NCBI GenBank assembly: GCA_938046095.1
Contig: CALIXS010000019.1
Location: forward strand, 1 to 64,000
DNA: 64,000 bases
Origin: an uncultured Clostridia bacterium
GTDB taxonomy: Bacteria > Bacillota > Clostridia > Peptostreptococcales > Anaerovoracaceae
Direction of reading: 5' to 3'
Positions 7,833 through 16,485 of this stretch are shown in pieces. The notes under the pieces are model-generated. The model saw only the letters and a program-made list of their open reading frames with translations. It did no database searches and was not told where the DNA came from. The translations under genes and the position numbers were made by a program. The first letter of the stretch is position 1. Each line of letters starts with the position of its first letter.

Positions 7833-9038
7833 CTACCTTCGCAGCTTTTCGGCGGCGTCTATGAACATTTCGAGGTCGTCCTTTCTTGAGAATATCGCAC
7901 GCGCGAATGTATCGCCTCCGCCGCCGCGGCCTGCGAATACCTTCGCGTTTTCTTTTACCATCCTGCCGCAATCCGTCGTATCGGAGAACAAAAGGACGGT
8001 ATTCGATGTATCATCTACGAGATAAAGTATTCCCGGAATGCTTCCCTCAAGGGATCTGCCGAGGCCGATCAGGTCATCGAGCGTGAGGAGCGAGTAATGC
8101 CGTACCGCGGTACCTGAGGCGAGAGCTGCCCCGAGCTCGCTTTTCTCGCGTGAGAGAGTTTCCTGTGTCAGCTTATAGAGCCTGTCGCGGACAGATTTAG
8201 CCTTGTCCTTTCTTGAGTTGTATTTCGCTATGATGTCGGAAAAACCGGCTGACATATCTTTTTCGAGGTATGTAAGCACATCGTAGCGGGAATCGTACCC
8301 TTCGAGTGCGCGTGAACCGGCTTCGAAGAATATCCTGTACATTCCCTTGTTCAGTTCGACCTTGTATATTTTTATAAGTCCTACCTGACCGCTCGAGGTC
8401 GGGTGTGTGCCGCAGCAGGCGCAGGCGTCGGCGGGCTCGTCCTGCCCGCCGACGGTGACGATCGTTATATCCCGTTCGATCGTCAGCTCCTTGCGGAGCC
8501 TGCGCCCCGAGGCATCTTCCTTTGTTGCATAATGCTGAGCTGTGACGGGCAGATCTTTCCATATGGTTTCGTTCGCAAGGCGCTCAGCCGCGATAGCCAT
8601 ATCCCACGTGATTTCGCTGTATGAAGTGTCGCCTTCGAGGCTCATATCTACAGTCATATACTCGTCGCCCATATGAAAGCCGCGGTTGACGGCGCCGTAC
8701 AGTTTAAAAAAGGCGCCGGAAAGTATGTGCTCGCCGCAATGGCGCTGCATGTTGCAGAAGCGCCTTTCCCAATCTATCAGCGCTTCTGTCGTACTGCCGG
8801 CCTTAAGTCCGCATTCGCCGGCCAGCTTATGCCAGATTACTCCGTTCCGTTCCCTGACGTCGGTTACGGTAAATCCCCCTATTGTACCCGTATCGCACGG
8901 CTGTCCGCCGCCCTCCGGGAAAAAGACGGTCCTGTCGAGGGCGATAAGAATGCTGCCATCCCTGTCCACGTCCGTTTCGGTTACGACGGCGGACGTCCTC
9001 GTCATATTTACATCCTTCTGATAAAGCTTTTCTGTCAT
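7833..9038 (-). CDS. AlaX-type alanyl-tRNA editing protein with DHHA1 domain
   Basis: A stand-alone homologue of the alanyl-tRNA synthetase editing and C-terminal domains, expected to hydrolyse mischarged Ser- (or Gly-) tRNA(Ala) in trans. The N-terminal beta-barrel part contains FFPEGGGQPCDTG; the zinc-binding editing motifs are RHCGEH (HxxxH) and CACCGTH (CxxxH); a DHHA1 domain ends with GRGGGGDTFA. At 401 aa it matches the long AlaX class. The ATG at 9038 has GCAAGGAG seven bases upstream and is preferred to the in-frame ATG at 9056, which would overlap that site. Confidence 0.87.
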   Translation of the reverse strand: MTEKLYQKDVNMTRTSAVVTETDVDRDGSILIALDRTVFFPEGGGQPCDTGTIGGFTVTDVRERNGVIWHKLAGECGLKAGSTTEALIDWERRFCNMQRHCGEHILSGAFFKLYGAVNRGFHMGDEYMTVDMSLEGDTSYSEITWDMAIAAERLANETIWKDLPVTAQHYATKEDASGRRLRKELTIERDITIVTVGGQDEPADACACCGTHPTSSGQVGLIKIYKVELNKGMYRIFFEAGSRALEGYDSRYDVLTYLEKDMSAGFSDIIAKYNSRKDKAKSVRDRLYKLTQETLSREKSELGAALASGTAVRHYSLLTLDDLIGLGRSLEGSIPGILYLVDDTSNTVLLFSDTTDCGRMVKENAKVFAGRGGGGDTFARAIFSRKDDLEMFIDAAEKLRR

Positions 9039-9105
9039 GAGTATTTCTCCTTGCATTTACATTTATTTACTGTCGAACAAGAGCAGTTTTTTTGCCCTGA
9101 AAAAC

Positions 9106-9237
9106 TGTGGATAACTTAGTATTGACAAAACTGTGTATGCCTTTCAAGCCTTGCAACTATCGTGTTTGGTGAAAAAAAGTTATCCACACGCGGTTTTGAA
9201 TAAAATTGTATACGATTTTCGAAAATCATGTGGAAAA
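9106..9237. other. Cluster of DnaA-box-like sequences in an AT-rich gap
   Basis: The 280-base gap between the AlaX gene and its neighbour holds two perfect DnaA boxes in opposite orientation (TGTGGATAA at 9106-9114; TTATCCACA at 9180-9188), a near match (TGTGGAAAA at 9229-9237) and a 14-base palindrome, GATTTTC/GAAAATC, at 9214-9227. The gap is AT-rich. No dnaA, dnaN or rpmH gene is nearby, so an origin is not claimed; a DnaA-titrating or DnaA-regulated site is possible. Confidence 0.55.
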
Positions 9238-9320
9238 GTGCTTCCCCGATTGAAATGTGACGCTTTGATATTGTTGAAAAAAGTCTTTAAAAAAAGAACA
9301 CGAGTTGACGTAAACACATT

Positions 9321-10541
9321 TTATTTATTCGGCTGTTCATTGTATAGGGCGACATATTCCATAAAGCTTTCAAACCCGCTTTCCAGAAATATTCCGATGA
9401 CGGGTTCACCGAATTTGATGCTTCCCATCTCCTTGAATCCGGCCTTTCCCCGCCCGGAGGCCGGTCGTTCCGCGACTGTATCCATCGTGCCGGCTATCAC
9501 CGCAGTCATCTGCGGGTCGCTGCCCGCCACGACGATCTCTCCGCAGTCGAGAATGAGCACGGATGCGAGAACGTCATGGTCGAGCCTGTAATGAGAACTC
9601 TTCGCATGGTCGTTTTCCTCGCGGAATATCATATATAATATGCCGAACTCGTGAGGGTTTACGGTTACAGACCTGAAGATCGAGAACATGATTTCGCTGT
9701 AATCATCCGGTTCGCCCGGGGAGGTCCCGTATATAATATACTCGGGACGGCGCAGTATGAGCGACGCCTCCCACGGTGATACGGTAAGGCACGAAAGAGA
9801 AGCGATACTCTTTATCTTGTCTGCGGCCGTTTCGACGACTGTCCTCGTGATCATATACTCTTCATCGGATTCGATGAGCGATTCAACGTTGTACTTCTTT
9901 TCGCCGATGCGTGTTATATCGTTTTTATACAGTGTGCCCGGAGTGTTGAGCCTGAACACGTCGTTCAGCGCAGAGCCGCCGCAGAGATATGCCTGCGCGG
10001 GTTCGTCCATCCCGCAGCAGCGCATTATATAATAGTTGATAAGTTCGGCGTCGCAGGTTATACGGGCCGAGAGCTTTTCTATGAGCTTCATGGTTTGCCC
10101 GGGAGCAAAGGGCACAGCCGCATACGACATATACATATATTCCTCAGCCGGTTCGGGAAGACTTTGGTAGAGATGCAGCGACCGTTTCATATATTGACTG
10201 ACGAGAAAAAATGCCTCCCGCTCGGTTACAGGCACCATTTTTCCTCCGAGTGCGCCGAACATCGCCGTGCCTATTGCGCCGGCATCCTTTTCGCTGTCCG
10301 TATATATGCTGTTGTAATCATCAAGATTGTATTCATCGGCGTCAAGCAGAAAAAACTGGTGGAACGGAATACCCTCTTTATGCCTGATCATGTGCAGGCC
10401 GGTAACACCCATAAGCCGCGTATCGGTCGCCTCTGCCGAAACGAAGAGCCCGGCGCTTTCGGGCACTTCGTGCAACAGGCCGCCGGGAAGAATCCTGAGT
10501 CCCTGTTTTGTTCCCGATTTTCGCGAGCCGTTATCCTTCAA
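9321..10541 (-). CDS. Conserved-looking protein of unknown function
   Basis: I do not recognise this 406-aa protein. It is soluble, without signal peptide or membrane span, mildly acidic, and mixes alpha and beta predictions; cysteines occur as MRCCGMDEPAQAYLCGG near residue 190. Its start is TTG at 10541, with GGAGG ten bases upstream. It is transcribed divergently from the SAM-riboswitch/metK unit and convergent with nothing; the DnaA-box gap lies downstream. The codon use resembles its neighbours, so recent transfer is not indicated. Confidence 0.75.
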   Translation of the reverse strand: MKDNGSRKSGTKQGLRILPGGLLHEVPESAGLFVSAEATDTRLMGVTGLHMIRHKEGIPFHQFFLLDADEYNLDDYNSIYTDSEKDAGAIGTAMFGALGGKMVPVTEREAFFLVSQYMKRSLHLYQSLPEPAEEYMYMSYAAVPFAPGQTMKLIEKLSARITCDAELINYYIMRCCGMDEPAQAYLCGGSALNDVFRLNTPGTLYKNDITRIGEKKYNVESLIESDEEYMITRTVVETAADKIKSIASLSCLTVSPWEASLILRRPEYIIYGTSPGEPDDYSEIMFSIFRSVTVNPHEFGILYMIFREENDHAKSSHYRLDHDVLASVLILDCGEIVVAGSDPQMTAVIAGTMDTVAERPASGRGKAGFKEMGSIKFGEPVIGIFLESGFESFMEYVALYNEQPNK

Positions 10542-10576
10542 TTTGTTTAACCTCCGATACTGTGGGAATAAATGAA

Positions 10577-10604
10577 TTGACTTTTGTTACAATGATAGTA
10601 TAAT
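10577..10604 (+). promoter_or_regulatory. Promoter of the metK transcript
   Basis: TTGACT (10577-10582) and TATAAT (10599-10604) separated by 16 bases, just before the SAM-I aptamer. Confidence 0.75.
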
Positions 10605-10615
10605 CGGTAATGAAA

Positions 10616-10737
10616 TCCTTATCAAGAGCGGCGGAGGGAATAGGCCCTTTGATGCCCGGCAACCTGTGTACTGCCTTTACCGGCAGCAAAAGGTGCTACA
10701 TCCTACAGCGGCGTTTTGGACTGCTGAAAGATGAGGA
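10616..10737 (+). promoter_or_regulatory. SAM-I (S-box) riboswitch controlling metK
   Basis: The conserved S-box core is plain: P1 formed by TCCTTAT and ATGAGGA, then CAAGAGCGGCGGAGGG, GGCCC, GATGCCCGGCAACC, an AAGGTGCTACATCC segment and GAAAGATGAGG before P1 closes. SAM binding stabilises P1 and lets the terminator at 10753 form. Without SAM the 3' side of P1 (GAGGAATGAT) can pair with ATCATGCCTC in the terminator's 5' arm, giving an antiterminator with a single mismatch. Confidence 0.97.
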
Positions 10738-10752
10738 ATGATAGAAGATATC

Positions 10753-10788
10753 ATGCCTCTAAGGGAAAGCCGAAGAGGCATTTTCTTT
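10753..10788 (+). terminator. SAM-riboswitch expression-platform terminator
   Basis: ATGCCTCT (10753-10760) pairs with AGAGGCAT (10774-10781), followed by TTTTCTTT. It is the OFF-state terminator of the S-box leader, about 110 bases before the metK start codon. Confidence 0.92.
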
Positions 10789-10897
10789 GGTATGACGAAC
10801 ATGCCGTCAAGCCGAACGGCACGCATGGCGGTGTAAGAGCGGCTGCAGGCCGGCTTCTGCCCGATTGATAAAAGAGAAGCAAGAAAGGAGAACTTCT

Positions 10898-12076
10898 ATG
10901 AAAAAACTGTTTACCTCAGAATCTGTCACCGAGGGTCATCCCGATAAAATATGTGACCGGATATCGGATGCCGTTCTCGACGCGATATTGGAGCGGGATC
11001 CGTACTGCAGAGTGGCATGTGAGACCGCGACGACTACGGGATACGCAATGGTAATGGGTGAGATCAGCACAAAGAGCTACGTCGATATTCCGAGGATAGC
11101 GAGACAGGTTATCTGCGACACCGGCTACAACAAAAGCGAATACGGCTTTGACGGCAACACGTGCGCGATACTTTCCGCAATAGACGAGCAGTCGGGCGAT
11201 ATAGCCATGGGAGTCGACAAAGCTCTCGAATACAAGGACGGCGAGCTTGATGACGAGATTGAACAGGTCGGTGCGGGAGATCAGGGCATGATGTTCGGCT
11301 TCGCGTGCAACGAAACGCCGGAACTCATGCCGATGCCGATAGCTACGGCTCATAAGCTTACACTCAGGCTTGCCGAAGTAAGAAAGGACGGGACGCTGCC
11401 TTACCTCAGGCCGGACGGCAAGAGTCAGGTTACGGTCGAATACGACGACGGCATGGTCAAAAGGATAGATACCGTAGTCATCTCGACTCAGCACGATCCC
11501 GACGTAACGCAGGAACAGATCAGAAATGACGTGATAGAAAAAGTTATCAAAGCGGTCATACCGGCCGAGCTTCTTGACGATAAGACAAAATATTATGTAA
11601 ACCCGACGGGACGCTTTGTTATCGGAGGACCTCACGGTGATTCCGGTCTTACCGGCCGTAAGATAATTGTAGACACATACGGCGGATACGCGAGGCACGG
11701 AGGCGGAGCCTTTTCCGGCAAAGATCCTACCAAGGTAGACCGTTCGGCTTCATATGCCGCGAGATACGCCGCCAAAAACATCGTGGCCGCGGGTCTTGCA
11801 GACAAATGTGAGATTCAGCTCGCCTATGCGATCGGTGTGGCAAAGCCTGTATCGGTTATGATAGATACATTCGGAACGGGCAGGCTCGATGACGGGAAAA
11901 TAGCCGGGATAGCGTGCAGGGTATTTGACTTCAGACCTGCTGCGATCATAAAAGATCTCGATCTGAGGAGGCCTATTTACAGACAAATCGCGGCATACGG
12001 ACACTTCGGACGCACGGATATTGACCTCCCGTGGGAACACCTCGACAAAGTCGACACCCTGAAAGCGTATCTCTGA
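10898..12076 (+). CDS. metK: S-adenosylmethionine synthetase
   Basis: Makes SAM from methionine and ATP. The 392-aa protein is standard length and carries FTSESVTEGHPDKICDRISD at the N-terminus, the GAGDQGMMFGFA hexapeptide-type motif, the GGPHGDSGLTGRKIIVDTYGG loop region, and the GGGAFSGKDPTKVDRS P-loop-like segment. ATG 10898 follows AAAGGAG at 10884-10890. Expression is feedback-controlled by the upstream SAM-I riboswitch, and a terminator at 12106 closes the single-gene transcript. Confidence 0.98.
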   Translation: MKKLFTSESVTEGHPDKICDRISDAVLDAILERDPYCRVACETATTTGYAMVMGEISTKSYVDIPRIARQVICDTGYNKSEYGFDGNTCAILSAIDEQSGDIAMGVDKALEYKDGELDDEIEQVGAGDQGMMFGFACNETPELMPMPIATAHKLTLRLAEVRKDGTLPYLRPDGKSQVTVEYDDGMVKRIDTVVISTQHDPDVTQEQIRNDVIEKVIKAVIPAELLDDKTKYYVNPTGRFVIGGPHGDSGLTGRKIIVDTYGGYARHGGGAFSGKDPTKVDRSASYAARYAAKNIVAAGLADKCEIQLAYAIGVAKPVSVMIDTFGTGRLDDGKIAGIACRVFDFRPAAIIKDLDLRRPIYRQIAAYGHFGRTDIDLPWEHLDKVDTLKAYL

Positions 12077-12105
12077 ACAAACCGCTTAATGCGAAATCTG
12101 CATCG

Positions 12106-12140
12106 ATAACCCCGCAATCATAGTCAATGCGGGGTTATTT
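12106..12140 (+). terminator. Terminator after metK
   Basis: AACCCCGCA (12108-12116) pairs perfectly with TGCGGGGTT (12128-12136) over an 11-base loop, followed by ATTT. Confidence 0.8.
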
Positions 12141-12181
12141 GATGTCGGCAGAACCATACCCCGGCGGTTTGCCCGGAGCTT

Positions 12182-12228
12182 AGGACTTCGAATTTCTCAT
12201 CCCCGACACTTCAATTTTCCGAAGTCCT
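12182..12228. repeat. Inverted repeat upstream of the aspartate kinase promoter
   Basis: AGGACTTCG (12182-12190) and CGAAGTCCT (12220-12228) form a perfect 9-bp inverted repeat; its second arm abuts the probable -35 box of the next gene. It may be an operator or a second terminator arm. Confidence 0.45.
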
Positions 12229-12257
12229 TTACAATACGGGCTTCAAGGGTGTATGAT
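12228..12257 (+). promoter_or_regulatory. Promoter of aspartate kinase gene
   Basis: TTTACA (12228-12233) and TATGAT (12252-12257) with an 18-base spacer. Confidence 0.55.
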
Positions 12258-12304
12258 AAAAAATATATCTTTTCAGACTTAGATAAGGAGAGTATGACCG
12301 GACA

Positions 12305-13621
12305 ATGGGAATTAAAGTGGCAAAATTCGGCGGCTCATCGGTTGCCGACGGCATACAGATAAAAAAGACAAGGGAAATAATAGACGCCGACCCTGCCCGC
12401 AAGGTGATCGTAGTGTCAGCCCCGGGACGCAGATTTGATGAGGACATCAAGATTACCGACGTTCTTTATCTGTGCGAAACTCACAGGGAGCACAATCTTC
12501 CGTACGATCAGCTCCTTCAGGTAGTTCAGGACAGATTTACGGCGACTGCAGCAAACCTCGGATCAGACATCGACCTTGCAGCTGAGTTCGACATTATAAG
12601 GGAAAAGCTGAAAAACGGCTGCAGCCCTGATTATATCGTGAGTCGCGGCGAGTATCTGAACGCGATACTCATAGCTGATTTCCTCGGATTCGACTTTGTC
12701 GATACGGAAGGACTCATATTTTTTGATAATAAGGGGAAGCTGCTTGAAGAGGAGACCGATTCCGCTCTCGGGGCGGAGCTTGCCGGGCACGACAGAGTAG
12801 TTTTGCCGGGCTTTTACGGTACGTGCAAAGAAACGGGGAGAATAAAAACCTTTCCGAGAGGCGGTTCGGATATAACAGGGGCTGTGGCGGCACGGGCGGC
12901 AAAGGCGGACGTTTACGAGAACTGGACGGACGTTTCCGGCTTTCTGATGGCTGATCCACATATCGTAGACAACCCGAGGCCTATACATACAATCTCATAT
13001 AAGGAGCTCAGAGAGCTTTCGTATATGGGTGCGTCGGTGCTTCATGAGGATGCCATATACCCGGCAAGGGCTGCAAACATTCCTATCAATATCAGAAATA
13101 CCAATTTGCCGGATGACCGGGGAACGGTTATAACTGCCGGGCATGTCGAATGCGACTGCAAGAACGTCGTGACGGGTATCGCAGGCAAAAAGGATTTTAC
13201 GGTCATCGCATTATACAAAAATATGATGAGCTCCGAACGCGGTTTTGTCAGAAGAATACTTGCAATATTGGAGGATTTCGGCTGCAATTTCGAGCATATA
13301 CCGAGCGGTATAGACACTGTGTCCGTCGTGCTCTCAAACAAGGATGTCGACGGCAGACTCGACGAGATGATGGATGCATTCACAAAACAGCTTGAGCCGG
13401 ACGGGATAGAATGCTTTGAGAACATGGCGCTCATCGCCACGGTCGGCTACGGCATGAACAGGCGTAAAGGAGTGTCCGCAAGGCTTTTCACGGCTTTGGC
13501 GGATGCGGACGTAAACCTCAGGATGATAGAACAGGGCTCAAGCGAGATCAACATAATAGTCGGGGTCGAGAACAAGGATTTTGAGACCGCGATCAGAGCG
13601 ATATACGACGCTTTTGCTTAA
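12305..13621 (+). CDS. Aspartate kinase
   Basis: Phosphorylates aspartate, the first step toward lysine, threonine and methionine. The 438-aa protein has the N-terminal KFGGSSVADG motif, the SRGEYLNA and FPRGGSDITGA substrate/ATP-site motifs, and two C-terminal ACT domains (about residues 300-438) for amino-acid feedback. ATG 12305 fits the family N-terminus, but the strong AAGGAG at 12284-12289 is better spaced for an out-of-frame ATG at 12294 that opens a 22-codon frame overlapping this start. Isozyme class and feedback specificity cannot be read from the sequence. Placement after metK suits a methionine/aspartate-family role. Confidence 0.95.
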   Translation: MGIKVAKFGGSSVADGIQIKKTREIIDADPARKVIVVSAPGRRFDEDIKITDVLYLCETHREHNLPYDQLLQVVQDRFTATAANLGSDIDLAAEFDIIREKLKNGCSPDYIVSRGEYLNAILIADFLGFDFVDTEGLIFFDNKGKLLEEETDSALGAELAGHDRVVLPGFYGTCKETGRIKTFPRGGSDITGAVAARAAKADVYENWTDVSGFLMADPHIVDNPRPIHTISYKELRELSYMGASVLHEDAIYPARAANIPINIRNTNLPDDRGTVITAGHVECDCKNVVTGIAGKKDFTVIALYKNMMSSERGFVRRILAILEDFGCNFEHIPSGIDTVSVVLSNKDVDGRLDEMMDAFTKQLEPDGIECFENMALIATVGYGMNRRKGVSARLFTALADADVNLRMIEQGSSEINIIVGVENKDFETAIRAIYDAFA

Positions 13622-13639
13622 AGAAAGGAACATTCAACT

Positions 13640-14986
13640 GTGAATATCTGTATTATAGGTGTAGGCAAGCTGGGGATAAGGGTTTGCGAAGCTCTTCTCG
13701 GCGGGAATTATTCCATAACACTTGTCGATATCAACGCCGCACTGCTCGACAGACTGTCACAGCAGTTTGACGTGCTTACGATAAACGCGGATGCGAGGGA
13801 TATTTCCGTAATGCGTTCACTTGGCGTCGAATCGTGCGATTTTGTCATAGCGGCGACGGGAAGTGACGAGACGAATATGGTTATAGGTCAGTTCGCAAAG
13901 CAGCTCGGAGCCAGACACGTGATAGCGAGAGTCAGAGATCCTGAATATATGAAGCACTTCGAGTTTATCAGAAGCTCATTCGACATAGATTACCTCGTCA
14001 ATCCCGATAATCTTATAACAACTGAAATCTATAAATATCTCGCCGAAAAGTATACCTTGTCAAACGGTGTGTTTACAAGTGGGCGGATAGCTTTGATAGA
14101 GCTGAAGGCGGAACGGAAAAAAGAGCTTATAGGCAAAAAAATGCCCGATGTAAAGCAGGCTATGCCCGGCATGCTCGTGGCTGCGATATCGAGGAACGGG
14201 AAAGTTATAATCCCTCACGGCAGCGATGAGATCATTGAAGGCGATTCTTTGTACATCGTCGGAGAAAAGGACGTGATCCTCGAACTGAACAGGAAGGTGT
14301 ATGTAAAGGGAAAATATACCGACTTGCAGAAGGTTATGATAATAGGCGGCGGAAAAACGGGATTTTACCTCGCCGAAAAGCTTGCCGAGTTCGGGGCGTC
14401 AGTTAAGCTCGTAGAGCGGAGCAAGGAGAGATGTCAGTATCTTTCGACGAGAATACATAACGTCATGGTTCTCTGCGGTGACGGCACCGACATAAATATG
14501 CTTGAAGAAGAAAATCTTGACGAAATGGACGCGTTCGTGACTGCGACGGGATTCGACGAGCAGAATCTTTTGCTCGCGCTTACGGCAAAGCAGCGCGGCA
14601 TCGAGGACGTAATATCAAAGGTAAGCCGTGAAAGCTACCTCAGTATGATAGAACATATGGGCGTCGACATGGTGCTGAATCCGCTCGATATAACGGCGGG
14701 CGAGATATTCAACATCATACAGGGCGGGCAAAGGGTCATCTCTTCGATGTTCGTACAGGGGCAGGCGGAGATAATCGAGGTCATAGCAGACTCGGGAATG
14801 ATGATGGTAAACGGCAACCTTACGGAGCTCGATCTACCGTCGGGGCTCCTGATTGCGGCTATATACAGAGGCGGAGCCGTTATAATTCCTGACGGCAAAA
14901 CGACTATACAAAAAGGGGACAGGGTTCTCATATTCAGCCTGCTCTCTGATATATCAGATCTTGATAAGCTGCTCAAGATGAAATAG
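13640..14986 (+). CDS. trkA: Trk potassium uptake regulatory subunit TrkA
   Basis: Peripheral cytoplasmic NAD(H)/nucleotide-binding ring protein that gates TrkH. It contains two tandem RCK modules: the first begins ICIIGVGKLGIRVCEAL with DINAALLDRLSQ, the second begins about residue 234 with VMIIGGGKTGFYLAEKL and ends in a second TrkA_C domain. The 448-aa length equals the two-domain TrkA of enteric bacteria. The GTG at 13640 is preceded by AAAGGAAC. It is the first gene of a trkA-trkH-trkH cluster with 9- to 11-base gaps. Confidence 0.95.
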   Translation: MNICIIGVGKLGIRVCEALLGGNYSITLVDINAALLDRLSQQFDVLTINADARDISVMRSLGVESCDFVIAATGSDETNMVIGQFAKQLGARHVIARVRDPEYMKHFEFIRSSFDIDYLVNPDNLITTEIYKYLAEKYTLSNGVFTSGRIALIELKAERKKELIGKKMPDVKQAMPGMLVAAISRNGKVIIPHGSDEIIEGDSLYIVGEKDVILELNRKVYVKGKYTDLQKVMIIGGGKTGFYLAEKLAEFGASVKLVERSKERCQYLSTRIHNVMVLCGDGTDINMLEEENLDEMDAFVTATGFDEQNLLLALTAKQRGIEDVISKVSRESYLSMIEHMGVDMVLNPLDITAGEIFNIIQGGQRVISSMFVQGQAEIIEVIADSGMMMVNGNLTELDLPSGLLIAAIYRGGAVIIPDGKTTIQKGDRVLIFSLLSDISDLDKLLKMK

Positions 14987-14997
14987 GAGTACACGGG

Positions 14998-16476
14998 TTG
15001 AAAGGATCATCATCGGTCAATTATCATTCGATAATAAGGATGATGGGCGCACTTTTCATAGTACTCGGCATGTCTTTCATTCCGACTCTGACGGTGGCGC
15101 TCATATATTCGGAACAGAAGGAAGCGCTTTGCTTCGCGGCTACAATGGTACCCTGCTTCATCGCGGGGCTCGTTTTGGTTAAACTGTTCAATCCCGCCGG
15201 ACTCAAAACAAAACAGCGGGACGGGTATATAACGGTTACTCTCGCATGGATAATAAGCTCGGTCGTAGGAGCCGTGCCCATGGTAATGACAGGTGCCATA
15301 CCTGATCCGGTCAATGCATTCTTTGAGATATGTTCCGGCTTTTCAACCACCGGCGCTACGATCATGACGAACATAGAGGAACAGGCGAAATCCGTACTTT
15401 TCTGGAGATCCTTCACGCACTGGCTCGGCGGCATGGGAATAATCGTCTTTGCCACCGCGCTTTTACCGTCGATGGGTATAGGCGGTCAGATCGTGGCGAG
15501 CGCCGAAACGCCGGGGCCGACCCTCTCGAAACTGACGGCAAGGTTTTCGGATACAGCAAAGGACCTTTATAAGCTGTATCTCATATTCACTGCGGCCGAG
15601 GCGATTCTTCTCAGCATCGGCGGTATGAGCGTATACGACTCGCTTATACACACGTTCGGGACTGTAGGAACGGGGGGGTTTTCTGATTACGGTGACAACG
15701 TGGGCCATTTTACGAGTCCGTATATACAGTGGGTCATAATATTGTTCATGCTGATGTGCGGCACGAATTTCAATCTGTATTTCCTCATTCTCCGGAGAAA
15801 AATAAAGGATTTCTTCGGAGATGAAGAACTCAGATTCTATCTGTTTCTTGTGTTTTCCTTCGCATCCCTTTCTGCGGCGTGCCTTATGGTACAGGGCGGA
15901 TATACGAGCGTTTCGAAGGCTGTACGTGACTCTTTCTTTCACATATCCTCAGTCGTCACGACGACGGGATACGCTACGACCGATTATAATATATGGCCGT
16001 CGTTCCCGAAGGTTCTGATACTCATATTGACTATAACCGGAGCCTGCGCGTCATCGACAGGCGGCGGTGTGAAGATGATACGGATACTGACAGCCATAAA
16101 ATTCGTCAAGCGGGGCTTTTTCATGAAGCTGCACCCGCACAGGGTCATAAATCTGACCGTGAACAGGGAACCCGTACAGCAGACAGTCGTATCCAATATC
16201 GTAAACTTCCTGTTTCTGTATATAGCAGTGCTTTTTGCCGGCACCGCAATAGTGTCGATCGACGGCTATGATATAGTAACGAACTTCACTGCGGCTCTGA
16301 CGTGTCTGAGCAATGTAGGACCGGGTCTCGGGGCGGTGGGACCTGCCGGGAACTTTGCGGGATTTTCTGATTTTTCGACGTTAATTCTGGCGATACTGAT
16401 GATTGCCGGAAGGCTTGAGCTGTTCACATTCTTCATGATGTTCTCAAGACATTATTGGAACAGCAACAGGGTATAG
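14998..16476 (+). CDS. trkH: Trk potassium uptake channel TrkH
   Basis: Membrane translocating subunit for K+ (492 aa, four M1-P-M2 repeats plus extra N-terminal spans). All four pore loops retain the filter glycine: STTGAT (G119), GTVGTGGFSDYG, VTTTGYATTDY and LSNVGPGLG. The conserved HWLGGMGIIVF segment follows the first pore. The start appears to be TTG 14998 with ATAGGAGT upstream. It lies directly behind trkA. Confidence 0.94.
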   Translation: MKGSSSVNYHSIIRMMGALFIVLGMSFIPTLTVALIYSEQKEALCFAATMVPCFIAGLVLVKLFNPAGLKTKQRDGYITVTLAWIISSVVGAVPMVMTGAIPDPVNAFFEICSGFSTTGATIMTNIEEQAKSVLFWRSFTHWLGGMGIIVFATALLPSMGIGGQIVASAETPGPTLSKLTARFSDTAKDLYKLYLIFTAAEAILLSIGGMSVYDSLIHTFGTVGTGGFSDYGDNVGHFTSPYIQWVIILFMLMCGTNFNLYFLILRRKIKDFFGDEELRFYLFLVFSFASLSAACLMVQGGYTSVSKAVRDSFFHISSVVTTTGYATTDYNIWPSFPKVLILILTITGACASSTGGGVKMIRILTAIKFVKRGFFMKLHPHRVINLTVNREPVQQTVVSNIVNFLFLYIAVLFAGTAIVSIDGYDIVTNFTAALTCLSNVGPGLGAVGPAGNFAGFSDFSTLILAILMIAGRLELFTFFMMFSRHYWNSNRV

Positions 16477-16485
16477 GGGGAGATT

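Noticed and set aside
9057..9320. Chromosomal replication origin
   Set aside because: DnaA boxes are present, but only two are exact, no AT-rich unwinding repeats are clear, and dnaA, dnaN, rpmH and gyr genes are absent from the neighbourhood. Kept only as a DnaA-box cluster.
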